Of a stretch of DNA of 64,000 bases, positions 1 to 7,452 are shown piece after piece. The position numbers were made by a program, and so were the translations under genes. The notes under the pieces were generated by a model that saw nothing but the letters and a program-made list of their open reading frames with translations, was not told where the DNA came from and ran no database searches. The number at the start of each line of letters is the position of its first letter. Positions within the stretch are counted from its first letter, which is position 1. Source of the DNA: JBEGHD01 sp049334165 (GTDB lineage Bacteria > Bacteroidota > Bacteroidia > Flavobacteriales_D > Sanyastnellaceae); assembly GCA_049334165.1 (NCBI GenBank), contig JBEGHD010000008.1. One strand, 5' to 3'.

Positions 1-520
1 GAAAGTCCTGATTACTCTGCGGTAGGTTTTCCTGCCCGAGGTAAGCCATCACGGCACTCATTTGGTCGTAGCCAAAGTGAATTTTGTAGTGGTTCATCAC
101 TGTTTGCTCAATGATGGTTCCACTTTCGATGGCAGCTTTTGCAGCAGTTTTGTAGGCGTCAATCAATCCACCAACACCTAGTTTGGTGCCGCCAAAATAG
201 CGCACCACAACTATGAGGATGTTCGTCAGGTCGAAGCTTCGGATTTGCCCCAGAATAGGCTTGCCAGCAGTACTGCTTGGCTCTCCGTCATCGTTTGCCC
301 GGTAAAGCTTTTTGTCCAATCCGAGGCGGTAAGCATAACAGTGATGTCGTGCCTGATGGTGTTCTTTTTTTACTTCTTCGAGGCGTTCCTTCACTTCATC
401 TTCGTCATACACAGGAAAAGCGTAGCCAAAGTGTTTGCTACCTTTTACTTTGTAGAGGCTTGTAGATGGAGCTTTGAGAGTTCGGTATGTGTCTGGCGCA
501 GTGATTTCTAACGCTGGTAT
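1..520 (-). CDS. IMPACT/YigZ family protein, C-terminus cut by window edge
   Basis: The reverse strand is open from the left edge to a TAA at 521-523 and encodes an IMPACT/YigZ domain. Visible family motifs are HHCYAYRLG, NDDGEPSSTAGKPILGQI and VRYFGGTKLGVGGLIDAYK. The family is implicated in translation-linked functions, but its biochemical role is poorly defined. The N-terminal family pattern, APDTYRTLKAPSTSLYKVKGS, is intact and begins only about nine codons after the stop of the upstream gene, in the same frame. Between that stop and the conserved N-terminus there is no ATG, GTG or TTG; only ATA, TTA and ATC codons are present. The start is therefore uncertain: a non-canonical start, stop readthrough or an assembly error. 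The family identification is confident. Confidence 0.85.
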   Translation of the reverse strand, partial: MPALEITAPDTYRTLKAPSTSLYKVKGSKHFGYAFPVYDEDEVKERLEEVKKEHHQARHHCYAYRLGLDKKLYRANDDGEPSSTAGKPILGQIRSFDLTNILIVVVRYFGGTKLGVGGLIDAYKTAAKAAIESGTIIEQTVMNHYKIHFGYDQMSAVMAYLGQENLPQSNQDF

Positions 521-922
521 TTACGTTAGAGGATTGAGCATCACGCTAAAAACAGTGATGGCATTGGGGTCACGGTCGTAAAAAAGTTTATCGAGCGCAC
601 CAAGAATATTTTTTGCACTGAAGTAGGACGTGTGAAGATTTTTTTCACCGTGTATCGACCACTGAATAGTGTACGAACTCTCTTTGTCCTTGTAGTTTCT
701 CACGTACTCGAGCATGTTTTTCAGTGCGTCCATTTTGTCGAGTCCCTCTGTAGAATGGAATAGAAAAGATTGGTTGTGTCTCGGATTCACCGTGATGAGG
801 TGAAGTGTGATTTTTCCATCGATCTCATCAAAGTCGTAGATCAGGCTGTTTGGTCCCAGTCCGATGTATTTTTCGATCTCGCCCTGGGTGCGAGCCAGTT
901 CAATATTTTTGTCCACTGCCAT
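521..922 (-). CDS. conserved hypothetical protein, 133 aa
   Basis: This is a small soluble protein with no signal peptide or membrane segment. It starts MAVDKNIELARTQ and ends VFSVMLNPLT. The alternating polar and hydrophobic pattern (KITLHLITVN, YTIQWSIHG, ITVFSVMLNP) suggests an alpha/beta fold. I do not recognise a family. It lies 29 bases downstream of the polysaccharide dehydratase gene and immediately upstream, in the same frame, of the YigZ-family gene, so all three are probably co-transcribed. Its stop codon is all that separates it from the YigZ reading frame. Confidence 0.75.
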   Translation of the reverse strand: MAVDKNIELARTQGEIEKYIGLGPNSLIYDFDEIDGKITLHLITVNPRHNQSFLFHSTEGLDKMDALKNMLEYVRNYKDKESSYTIQWSIHGEKNLHTSYFSAKNILGALDKLFYDRDPNAITVFSVMLNPLT

Positions 923-951
923 AGTGATTTATTTTTTCAAAGATTTGAAAT

Positions 952-2862
952 TCAGTGATTTTCTTCTTGTGGATTTTCGGCTTCTTTTGGGGCGTCTAAT
1001 TTAGAATAAATGGAGTTATTGCTGATGTATTCCGGTACCAATTCTTTGAGCTTTTTCACGATCGTGGCGTTGTCCTGCCTGTCAAAAAGTGAGATGAGGT
1101 CTCTGACTTCTTCCAGCAGGCTATCAAAAGAAACTTTTCTCACTCTTGCGCGCATAATTTTTGGATGATGTGTGGAAGTTGTGTTCTCGTCAGAAGTGAG
1201 CAACTCTTCAAACAGTTTTTCTCCAGGTCTCAAACCAGTGAATTTTATCTCGATGTCTTTTCCGAGTTCGAGTCCCATAAGCTTCACCATATTTTTGGCC
1301 AGGTCGATAATTTTTATCGATTGTCCCATGTCAAAGACAAAAATTTCTCCGCCCTCGCCCATTGCCCCAGCTTCCAGAACCAGCTGAACAGCTTCGGGGA
1401 TGGTCATGAAGTAGCGAGTCACTTCGGGATGCGTTACTGTGAGTGGGCCGCCATCTTCAATTTGCTTCTTAAACAGAGGAATCACAGAACCATTAGAGCC
1501 GAGCACGTTGCCAAATCGAGTCGTCACGAAGTTGGTTTTCGAAACGGCATCTTTCGATTGGGCATACATTTCGGCCACGCGCTTTGTAGCTCCCATGATG
1601 TTGGTTGGGTTCACGGCTTTGTCGGTGCTGATCATTACAAATTTTTCAACTCCGAATTGATCAGCAGTGTCGACAAGGTTTTTTGTGCCGAGCACGTTGG
1701 TGAGCACAGCTTCCGAGGGATTGTCTTCCATCAGCGGCACGTGTTTGTAGGCCGCAGCATGAAAAACCACCTGGGGTTTGTAAAAATCGAACAACCTTTT
1801 GATGCGATCTAGCTGACGGATATCACCAATTACGTAATCGATTTTGCCTTCCACTTCGTGAAACTTCATCTCATTCTGCAAGTCGTAAAGCGGAGATTCC
1901 GACTGGTCGAATAGCACGAGCTTCTCAGGATCGTAGGCATTAATTTGCCTTGCGAGCTCACTCCCGATTGAGCCGGCAGCACCGGTTACTAAAACGGTTT
2001 TGCCTTTCAAGTCATCGCGCACAGACTTGTTGTCGAGGGTAATGGCATCGCGGCCCAGCAGGTCTTCAATTCGGATATTGCGAATTTGGTTGAGACTGAG
2101 CTCTCCGTTGATCCACTGCTTAACGGGAGGCACGTTCAGCACTTTCACGTTGTATTTCAGTGCCTGATTCACCAATTCAGCTTTTCGCTCGCGACTGATC
2201 TGCTGAACTGAGATAATTAACTGATCAATATTTCCCGAGTCGAAAAGTTCATCGATTTTAGAGCTGTGAAAAATCTTCACGCCTTCTAGTTTCTTTTTCG
2301 CCTTGCGCTTGTCGTCATCGATAAAAGCTGTGATGGTCAGGTCAGTATGCTGGCTTTCGTCAAGTGTTCTCTTGGTGATAAATCCAGATTCTCCTGCACC
2401 AAATATGGCAACTCTTGTAAGTGCCTGTGCGGGAGTTTTGAGTTCTCGATAGAGCGTCTTCAGTGCGATTCGGCTCACAACCATGATGAAAAGCGTGAAC
2501 AGATATTCGATAATGATTACCGAGAAGGGCAGGAAATACTTTCCATCAAAAATGTAGAATCGAATGAGGTTCAGCGCTGCAAAAAGTACCGACCCGATAG
2601 TGAGAACTGTAAAAATACGTTGAGCATCCTGAGTCCCGGTGTAGCGGATGATGCCGGCATAGGTTTTACCAATCCAAAATGAAAGCAGTCTGACTCCTAG
2701 AAAAACTCCAAAAAACTTGAGTGCGAGATCAACTTCGTGCGAAGGTACACTGAATTCGAAACGAACGAGGTAGGCCAGCAAAAATGCAAATGAAGTGATG
2801 CAGGCATCGATAGTGAAAACGATCCAGCGTGGAGTATTTTTTTTTGGAATAACTGGGATCAT
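952..2862 (-). CDS. membrane-bound nucleotide-sugar 4,6-dehydratase/epimerase (CapD/WbpM/FlaA1 type)
   Basis: This 636-residue protein has about four membrane helices in the first 115 residues, a Rossmann-like middle domain, and a C-terminal short-chain dehydrogenase domain. The dinucleotide-binding motif VTGAAGSIGSE is near residue 290. The catalytic stretch STDKAVNPTNIMGATKR near residue 420 has Met in place of the usual Tyr of YxxxK, as is typical of WbpM/CapD long-chain 4,6-dehydratases. The family acts on UDP-GlcNAc-type sugars at the inner membrane for capsule, O-antigen or glycan synthesis. The exact substrate cannot be read from the sequence. Length and domain order match the long membrane-bound subfamily. 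Confidence 0.92.
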   Translation of the reverse strand: MIPVIPKKNTPRWIVFTIDACITSFAFLLAYLVRFEFSVPSHEVDLALKFFGVFLGVRLLSFWIGKTYAGIIRYTGTQDAQRIFTVLTIGSVLFAALNLIRFYIFDGKYFLPFSVIIIEYLFTLFIMVVSRIALKTLYRELKTPAQALTRVAIFGAGESGFITKRTLDESQHTDLTITAFIDDDKRKAKKKLEGVKIFHSSKIDELFDSGNIDQLIISVQQISRERKAELVNQALKYNVKVLNVPPVKQWINGELSLNQIRNIRIEDLLGRDAITLDNKSVRDDLKGKTVLVTGAAGSIGSELARQINAYDPEKLVLFDQSESPLYDLQNEMKFHEVEGKIDYVIGDIRQLDRIKRLFDFYKPQVVFHAAAYKHVPLMEDNPSEAVLTNVLGTKNLVDTADQFGVEKFVMISTDKAVNPTNIMGATKRVAEMYAQSKDAVSKTNFVTTRFGNVLGSNGSVIPLFKKQIEDGGPLTVTHPEVTRYFMTIPEAVQLVLEAGAMGEGGEIFVFDMGQSIKIIDLAKNMVKLMGLELGKDIEIKFTGLRPGEKLFEELLTSDENTTSTHHPKIMRARVRKVSFDSLLEEVRDLISLFDRQDNATIVKKLKELVPEYISNNSIYSKLDAPKEAENPQEENH

Positions 2863-2897
2863 ACTTTGTCCGCTAGGCAGCCATCGGCTGAATTTGA

Positions 2898-3629
2898 TTA
2901 ACCTTCAAAGGTAAAAGAAACAACGAAAGTGCGAGTGCGCAGACTCTCCAGAGGAGAAGAAATGTAGTTGTTTTCCTGAATGAGGATGTTGGGCATCCCG
3001 ATGCCAATCTTGGCTTCAATAGCAAACTTGAAGTAGGGGAGGAAGAAGTCGAAGCCACCACCGGCTTCAAGCGACCAGTCATTTCTTTGGGCTTTTAGCA
3101 CGATGTCCCCGGATTCTTCATCAACGTCTTTTTGCGACTGCATGTCGGCACTCCATTTAGCTCCGAAAAGTCCGTAGGCAGCGAAGTTTCCAACGCGGTT
3201 AGTACGAACTTTGAGGTTAATTGGAAAGTCGAGGTAGACCTGCTCCAGGCGATGCTCTTCGGTTTCTATCTGGAGTTCAGAGTTCAGGTAATTGTAGGTG
3301 AGTGATCGATCCTGAAAGGAAAGGCCCGGAATAAAACGAACGTGAAAATTTGGAGTGATGTCCCATGAAGCAATCAGTGCCAGGTTGAATCCGCCCTGAG
3401 GTGTATCTTCAATGCGAAGTAGGGAATCGGAAAAGGTGTAATTGTCTGCGTACTCTGTGTAGAGCGATGAACTATTTACAGCCAGGATAAAGCCAAAGTG
3501 ATACTTCTTATTGTCAAAACCGGGTAGGTTGACCGGACCTTTTCTCTGTGCCAGAGCCGTATTTGTGGCCAGTAAAGCCAGAATAAAAATTACCGTATTT
3601 CGGCAGAGTCGGTTCATTTCTTTAGACAT
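2898..3629 (-). CDS. porT: T9SS outer-membrane protein PorT-like
   Basis: This is a predicted secreted beta-barrel of the PorT family. After a signal peptide ending near NTALAQ comes the family pattern NLPGFDNKKYHFGF, followed by alternating strands and a C-terminal TFVVSFTFEG typical of a barrel end. PorT is an outer-membrane component needed for the type IX secretion system, which exports proteins with C-terminal sorting domains; one such cargo is at 27,699-29,549. I place the start at ATG 3629 (MSKEMNRLC), which gives a normal signal peptide; ATG 3650 and 3617 are alternatives. Related barrel families (outer membrane beta-barrel domain) are the main alternative assignment. Confidence 0.78.
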   Translation of the reverse strand: MSKEMNRLCRNTVIFILALLATNTALAQRKGPVNLPGFDNKKYHFGFILAVNSSSLYTEYADNYTFSDSLLRIEDTPQGGFNLALIASWDITPNFHVRFIPGLSFQDRSLTYNYLNSELQIETEEHRLEQVYLDFPINLKVRTNRVGNFAAYGLFGAKWSADMQSQKDVDEESGDIVLKAQRNDWSLEAGGGFDFFLPYFKFAIEAKIGIGMPNILIQENNYISSPLESLRTRTFVVSFTFEG

Positions 3630-3658
3630 CAAGTTCTCACAACGTATCACCCCTCAGC

Positions 3659-4279
3659 TTATTGCCTGCCAGGCTTTCGATAAAGCAGTTTTCTGAAAAT
3701 TACAACGAGTATCAGAGAGTATAAAATTGCAAGTAGAAAAAGCCCGAATAAGGTAAGTGATGTTTGCCTTCCCGGGCTGGTCCACTGTTCGGCACTCTCT
3801 CGCACGTTTTGGATGTATTCTTCTTTCGAGTAGTTTTGGAGTTGTGGTGCGTTTTCCAAAACCTTTTCCCAGCTTTCGTCAGTGGCTGTTTGTTCCCTGG
3901 CCATTTGTACGCGCTGATCAATTATTTTTTGGCCATAGTCCGAATCAATCAGGCTGTAATAAATGAAGACAAAAGCAGCAACGATCAGGATGTACTTTCC
4001 GGCAGCTTTCATGCACGTTTTTACATCGTCCAGAAAATTGGAGTCTTGCGGAAGTAGCTTGCGCTCACCGCCATTTTCGAAAACTTCTTCTTGCGAGATG
4101 CTCACGAGCGAGTCGTATTTCAACTTCAACGCCCAAAAGCAGATGAGCAAGATGAAAAGTATGTTGGCCATTCCTCCTGCGTAGAAGCCCTGCTCTGAGT
4201 TTCCTGAAAAGAAAAAGCTCAGCTTGATGATGATCCAGATGAGGCCGAAACCTGCAACTATTCCGTTTTCTTTTGACAT
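3659..4279 (-). CDS. DUF4199-like membrane protein
   Basis: This 206-residue membrane protein has hydrophobic segments at about residues 7-25, 34-52, 90-110 and 178-198. A charged, soluble stretch with Glu/Gln-rich helices lies between the last two. The layout matches DUF4199 proteins common in Bacteroidota, which have no assigned function. It sits directly upstream of porT with a short gap and is likely co-transcribed with it. The assignment to DUF4199 is by layout and recollection of the family. Confidence 0.7.
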   Translation of the reverse strand: MSKENGIVAGFGLIWIIIKLSFFFSGNSEQGFYAGGMANILFILLICFWALKLKYDSLVSISQEEVFENGGERKLLPQDSNFLDDVKTCMKAAGKYILIVAAFVFIYYSLIDSDYGQKIIDQRVQMAREQTATDESWEKVLENAPQLQNYSKEEYIQNVRESAEQWTSPGRQTSLTLFGLFLLAILYSLILVVIFRKLLYRKPGRQ

Positions 4280-4291
4280 GGTTCAAAGATT

Positions 4292-4325
4292 AAAAAAAGG
4301 GCTGAACACCGAGGTGACAGCCCTT
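4292..4325 (-). terminator. Rho-independent terminator after rho
   Basis: Read on the minus strand, GGGCTG (4323-4318) and CAGCCC (4304-4299) form a stem, with flanking AA/TT pairs, followed by a run of seven T. It lies 23 bases beyond the rho stop, so the rho message ends at an intrinsic, Rho-independent site. Confidence 0.85.
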
Positions 4326-4347
4326 AAGAAATTTATTGCAGAATTTT

Positions 4348-6087
4348 TTAGCTGTTCATGCTAATAAGAAACTCTTCATTGTTCTTCGTGTGCTGCATTC
4401 GGTCTTTCATAAACTCCATTGCTTCCACGGGGTTCATGTCTGCAAGGTGTTTCCTCAAAATCCAAATGCGCTGCAGTGTGTCTTTGTCGAGCAAAAGATC
4501 TTCTTTTCGAGTTCCCGAAGCCAAAATATCGATGGCCGGGAAAATTCTTCTGTTCGATAGTTTTCTATCGAGCTGGAGCTCCATGTTACCAGTTCCTTTG
4601 AATTCCTCGAAGATTACTTCGTCCATTTTCGATCCGGTGTCAGTAAGAGCCGTGGCGATAATGGAAAGTGAACCTCCGTTTTCGATGTTTCTGGCAGCAC
4701 CAAAGAATCTCTTCGGTTTGTGAAGTGCGTTTGCATCAACACCACCGGTAAGAACTTTTCCAGATGCTGGTGAAACAGTGTTGTAAGCACGCGCAAGTCT
4801 TGTAATCGAATCGAGGAGAATGCATACATCGTGTCCGCATTCAACCATTCTTTTGGCTTTTTCGAGAACGATGTTTGCGATTTTCACGTGTCGCTCTGCC
4901 GGCTCATCAAAAGTTGAAGCTACAACCTCTGCATTCACATCGCGCTTCATGTCGGTTACCTCTTCAGGACGCTCATCGATAAGCAAAATGATCAGGTAAG
5001 TTTCTGGGTGGTTCTTTGCAATTGCATTGGCCACTTCTTTAAGCAAAACTGTTTTACCGGTTTTCGGTTGTGAAACGATCATTCCACGCTGACCTTTACC
5101 GATAGGGGCAAAGAGGTCGAGAAGACGTGTAGAAAGATCTGTAGTGTTGTCTCCCAACTTGAATCGTTCACTCGGGAAAAGGGGAGTAAGATATTTAAAA
5201 GGAACGCGGTCTCTTACGAATGAAGGGTCGCGACCGTTAATTTTCTCAACCTTAATGAGTGGGAAATATTTCTCTCCTTCTTTGGGAGGACGGATAGAAC
5301 CACGAACGGTGTCTCCTGTTTGCAGTCCGAAAAGTTTGATTTGAGACTGCGAAACGTAAATATCGTCTGGTGAGTTGAGGTAGTTAAAGTCCGAAGATCT
5401 CAAGAAGCCGTAGCCGTCTTGCATCATTTCCAGAACTCCCTCTGCTACAATCAATCCATCAAAGTTGTAGCCGTGCTCATCTGGCTTGCCGTGTTTTTGT
5501 TTTCTACCACCACCCTGGTTGTTTTGGTGCTGATTGCCAGATTTGTTGTGTTGGTCTTGCGAATGTTTTTTGTTGGAATGAGGTCTTCCTCCTTGTTGGT
5601 CACCTTTTTGCTGGTCGTTTCGGTGCTGAGGCTTACCATTGTCTCTTGAGTTGTCCTGGTTGTTTTTAGGCCCCTGATTTCCTGAAGGCTTGCCTTGCTG
5701 TCGGTTGTCTGGTTTGCTTCCACCTTTCGAGCCCTGGTCTTCCGCATCTTTCTGCTTCGCTCTTGGAGAACGCACTCTTTCCTGCTGTTCATTAGGTTTT
5801 TTGTCGTCCTGCTTGGAAGAACTTGCTTCTTTTTGCGGAGCTTTAGAAGGCTTCTTGTCTGCGGGTGGTTTTGAAGCAGCTTTTTTTGGCGCTGGTTTGC
5901 CTTCTGTTTTTTTCTCGGCAGCGGGTTTGCTGTCGCTTTTCTTAGGAGGGTTTATCGCTTGCTCATCCAGAATTTTGTAGATGAGGTCTTGCTTTTTAAG
6001 TTTTTCAACTTTCTTGATGTTCAGCTCTTTCGCTATCTCTCGAAGATCAGCTACTTTTTTGCTGTTCAGTTCAATAATATCGTACAT
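4348..6087 (-). CDS. rho: transcription termination factor Rho with long disordered N-terminal insertion
   Basis: This 579-residue Rho factor is an RNA-dependent ATPase helicase that releases transcripts. Domains in order: an N-terminal helical Rho_N domain (about 1-45); a low-complexity linker rich in Lys, Gln, Asn, Gly, Ser and Pro (about 47-205); the cold-shock RNA-binding domain with GYGFLRS (about 210-285); and the hexameric ATPase. The Walker A is SQPKTGKT (339-346) and Walker B region is IILLIDERPEEVTDM. E. coli Rho is about 420 residues, so the insertion adds roughly 150. Bacteroidota Rho proteins often carry such insertions, and in Bacteroides thetaiotaomicron a disordered Rho region is reported to drive condensate formation. 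Identity is certain; the role of this particular linker is inferred. Confidence 0.98.
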   Translation of the reverse strand: MYDIIELNSKKVADLREIAKELNIKKVEKLKKQDLIYKILDEQAINPPKKSDSKPAAEKKTEGKPAPKKAASKPPADKKPSKAPQKEASSSKQDDKKPNEQQERVRSPRAKQKDAEDQGSKGGSKPDNRQQGKPSGNQGPKNNQDNSRDNGKPQHRNDQQKGDQQGGRPHSNKKHSQDQHNKSGNQHQNNQGGGRKQKHGKPDEHGYNFDGLIVAEGVLEMMQDGYGFLRSSDFNYLNSPDDIYVSQSQIKLFGLQTGDTVRGSIRPPKEGEKYFPLIKVEKINGRDPSFVRDRVPFKYLTPLFPSERFKLGDNTTDLSTRLLDLFAPIGKGQRGMIVSQPKTGKTVLLKEVANAIAKNHPETYLIILLIDERPEEVTDMKRDVNAEVVASTFDEPAERHVKIANIVLEKAKRMVECGHDVCILLDSITRLARAYNTVSPASGKVLTGGVDANALHKPKRFFGAARNIENGGSLSIIATALTDTGSKMDEVIFEEFKGTGNMELQLDRKLSNRRIFPAIDILASGTRKEDLLLDKDTLQRIWILRKHLADMNPVEAMEFMKDRMQHTKNNEEFLISMNS

Positions 6088-6277
6088 AAAATCAGTGAGT
6101 TATTAACACTTATATTTTCAGTTGTTGATCCGCCTCAATAGCATTCTAAGGGCGGCAAAATTTAGTTTGTGGAGAAATCCTTCTGTCGACTGACAAAAAG
6201 TTGGATTCGACACTGCAAGTATACAATTAATAATTCAGCCTACAGTGGACACTATCATAATTTTCACCAGTGTAGTG

Positions 6278-6310
6278 TTGATTTCAAACCCAATCATTCG
6301 TTTATATTTG
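6278..6310 (+). promoter_or_regulatory. Bacteroidota-type promoter for the DUF4293 gene
   Basis: A TTG at 6278-6280 is followed after 22 nt by TATATTTG (6303-6310), an exact match to the Bacteroidota -7 consensus TAnnTTTG. Transcription would begin near 6317, ahead of the ATG at 6337, which supports the shorter start for that gene. Confidence 0.6.
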
Positions 6311-6336
6311 TCGCGATTCATAAAAATGACTGGTTC

Positions 6337-6807
6337 ATGATTCAACGCATTCAGACGATCTATCTCTTTCTCGCCATCATTTGCATGGTGGCGATGTTCT
6401 TCATTCCCATTGGACTATTCACTGCAGATGGCATAGAATACATCTTATCTTTTGGTGGCCTGCAGTCGGCTACAGGTGAGGAGATTGAAGTATCAGCCAA
6501 CATCATTTTGCAGTTTTCTATCCCTCTGATTTTGCTCGTGCTGGTCATTCAGTTGCTCTACTTCAAAAAGCGCCCGTTGCAACTGCGCCTCGGCAGATTG
6601 CTTTATCTGCTTTTGGCTACCTTAATTGCCAGCCTCATTTATTTGATGGGAGAGAATCAGGCTCATTTGCCAAATCCTGAGATTGCTGAAGTGCAGTATG
6701 GCGTAGGTTTTTTCCTTCCCGTAGCAGCAATTGTTTTTGAGTTTTTAGCCAACAGGTCGATCAAAAAAGACGAGAAATTGGTTAAGTCGCTCGATCGTTT
6801 GCGCTAA
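6337..6807 (+). CDS. DUF4293 family membrane protein
   Basis: This 156-residue protein begins MIQRIQTIYLFLAII, the hallmark start of the DUF4293 family in Bacteroidota. It has four predicted membrane helices and a positively charged C-terminus. An in-frame upstream start at 6169 would add 56 residues that look non-coding, and the predicted promoter lies inside that stretch, so ATG 6337 is preferred. Function is unknown. Its 3' end overlaps the convergent phosphoesterase gene by 26 bases. Confidence 0.85.
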   Translation: MIQRIQTIYLFLAIICMVAMFFIPIGLFTADGIEYILSFGGLQSATGEEIEVSANIILQFSIPLILLVLVIQLLYFKKRPLQLRLGRLLYLLLATLIASLIYLMGENQAHLPNPEIAEVQYGVGFFLPVAAIVFEFLANRSIKKDEKLVKSLDRLR

Positions 6808-7306
6808 GAGCACCTCGTTTTCCCAGCTCAATTACTTCTAGATTTTTCACTTTCGAGTTTTCAAGTTCAAATCGCAGTAGCGTGCGAACCTGATGAAATC
6901 CGTGTTTTCCTGCGGCTCCCGGATTGAGGTGAAGCATGTTGAGTGACTTGTCAAACTGAACTTTGAGAATGTGGCTGTGCCCGCAAATAAAAATGTCGGG
7001 AGTGTTTTTTTTCAGCTCTTCTCTTACCCGCTGATCGTAGCGGCCTGGTCGTCCTCCAATGTGCGTTATCCAAACATCTGTTCCTTCCACCTCGAACCGA
7101 TTGTCTAAAGGAAATTGTGCTCTAAGTTCGTGGCCGTCAATATTGCCAAAAACCGCCCTCAGTGGTTTGAACTCGGCCAACTCTTTTGTCACGTGATCAG
7201 CACCTATATCTCCGGCATGCCAAATTTCATCGCAGTTTTCAAAATGGTGAAAAACGCGTTCATCAAGCCAGCTGTGGGTGTCTGAAATCAATCCGATTCG
7301 GGTCAT
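6782..7306 (-). CDS. YfcE/MJ0936-type metallophosphoesterase
   Basis: This 174-residue calcineurin-like phosphoesterase has all expected metal-binding motifs in order: GLISDTHS, HAGDIG, VFGNIDG, CGHSH and LNPGAAG. Members of this subfamily hydrolyse phosphodiesters in vitro and bind two divalent metals; the natural substrate is usually unknown. The start is placed at ATG 7306; a TTG at 7312 would add two residues. It converges on, and slightly overlaps, the DUF4293 gene. Identity of the family is firm; physiological role is not. Confidence 0.9.
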   Translation of the reverse strand: MTRIGLISDTHSWLDERVFHHFENCDEIWHAGDIGADHVTKELAEFKPLRAVFGNIDGHELRAQFPLDNRFEVEGTDVWITHIGGRPGRYDQRVREELKKNTPDIFICGHSHILKVQFDKSLNMLHLNPGAAGKHGFHQVRTLLRFELENSKVKNLEVIELGKRGALSANDRAT

Positions 7307-7373
7307 GGGCAAATGTGCTCAGAGAATTTTCTTTTCACAAGCTTTTCTTCAATCGGTTTGAAAAGAGAATTGT

Positions 7374-7406
7374 TTTGCGGCCAACTGAACTATGGCCGTA
7401 GATTTG
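7374..7406 (+). promoter_or_regulatory. Bacteroidota-type promoter for the OmpA/PD40 gene
   Basis: TTTG at 7374-7377 is followed after 21 nt by TAGATTTG (7399-7406), an exact TAnnTTTG match. The predicted transcript starts near 7413, about 40 nt before the ATG at 7453. Confidence 0.65.
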
Positions 7407-7452
7407 CATAAATTAGTCGTTTTCTAATTCTTCAAACAGCAAAAAAGATCGC

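Noticed and set aside
1165..1812. Long ORF antisense to the polysaccharide dehydratase
   Set aside because: It overlaps a strongly recognised gene on the other strand, has no family-like motifs, and is a shadow of its codon pattern.
6169..6336. N-terminal extension of the DUF4293 protein
   Set aside because: The family starts at MIQRIQ and an exact promoter lies within the proposed extension.
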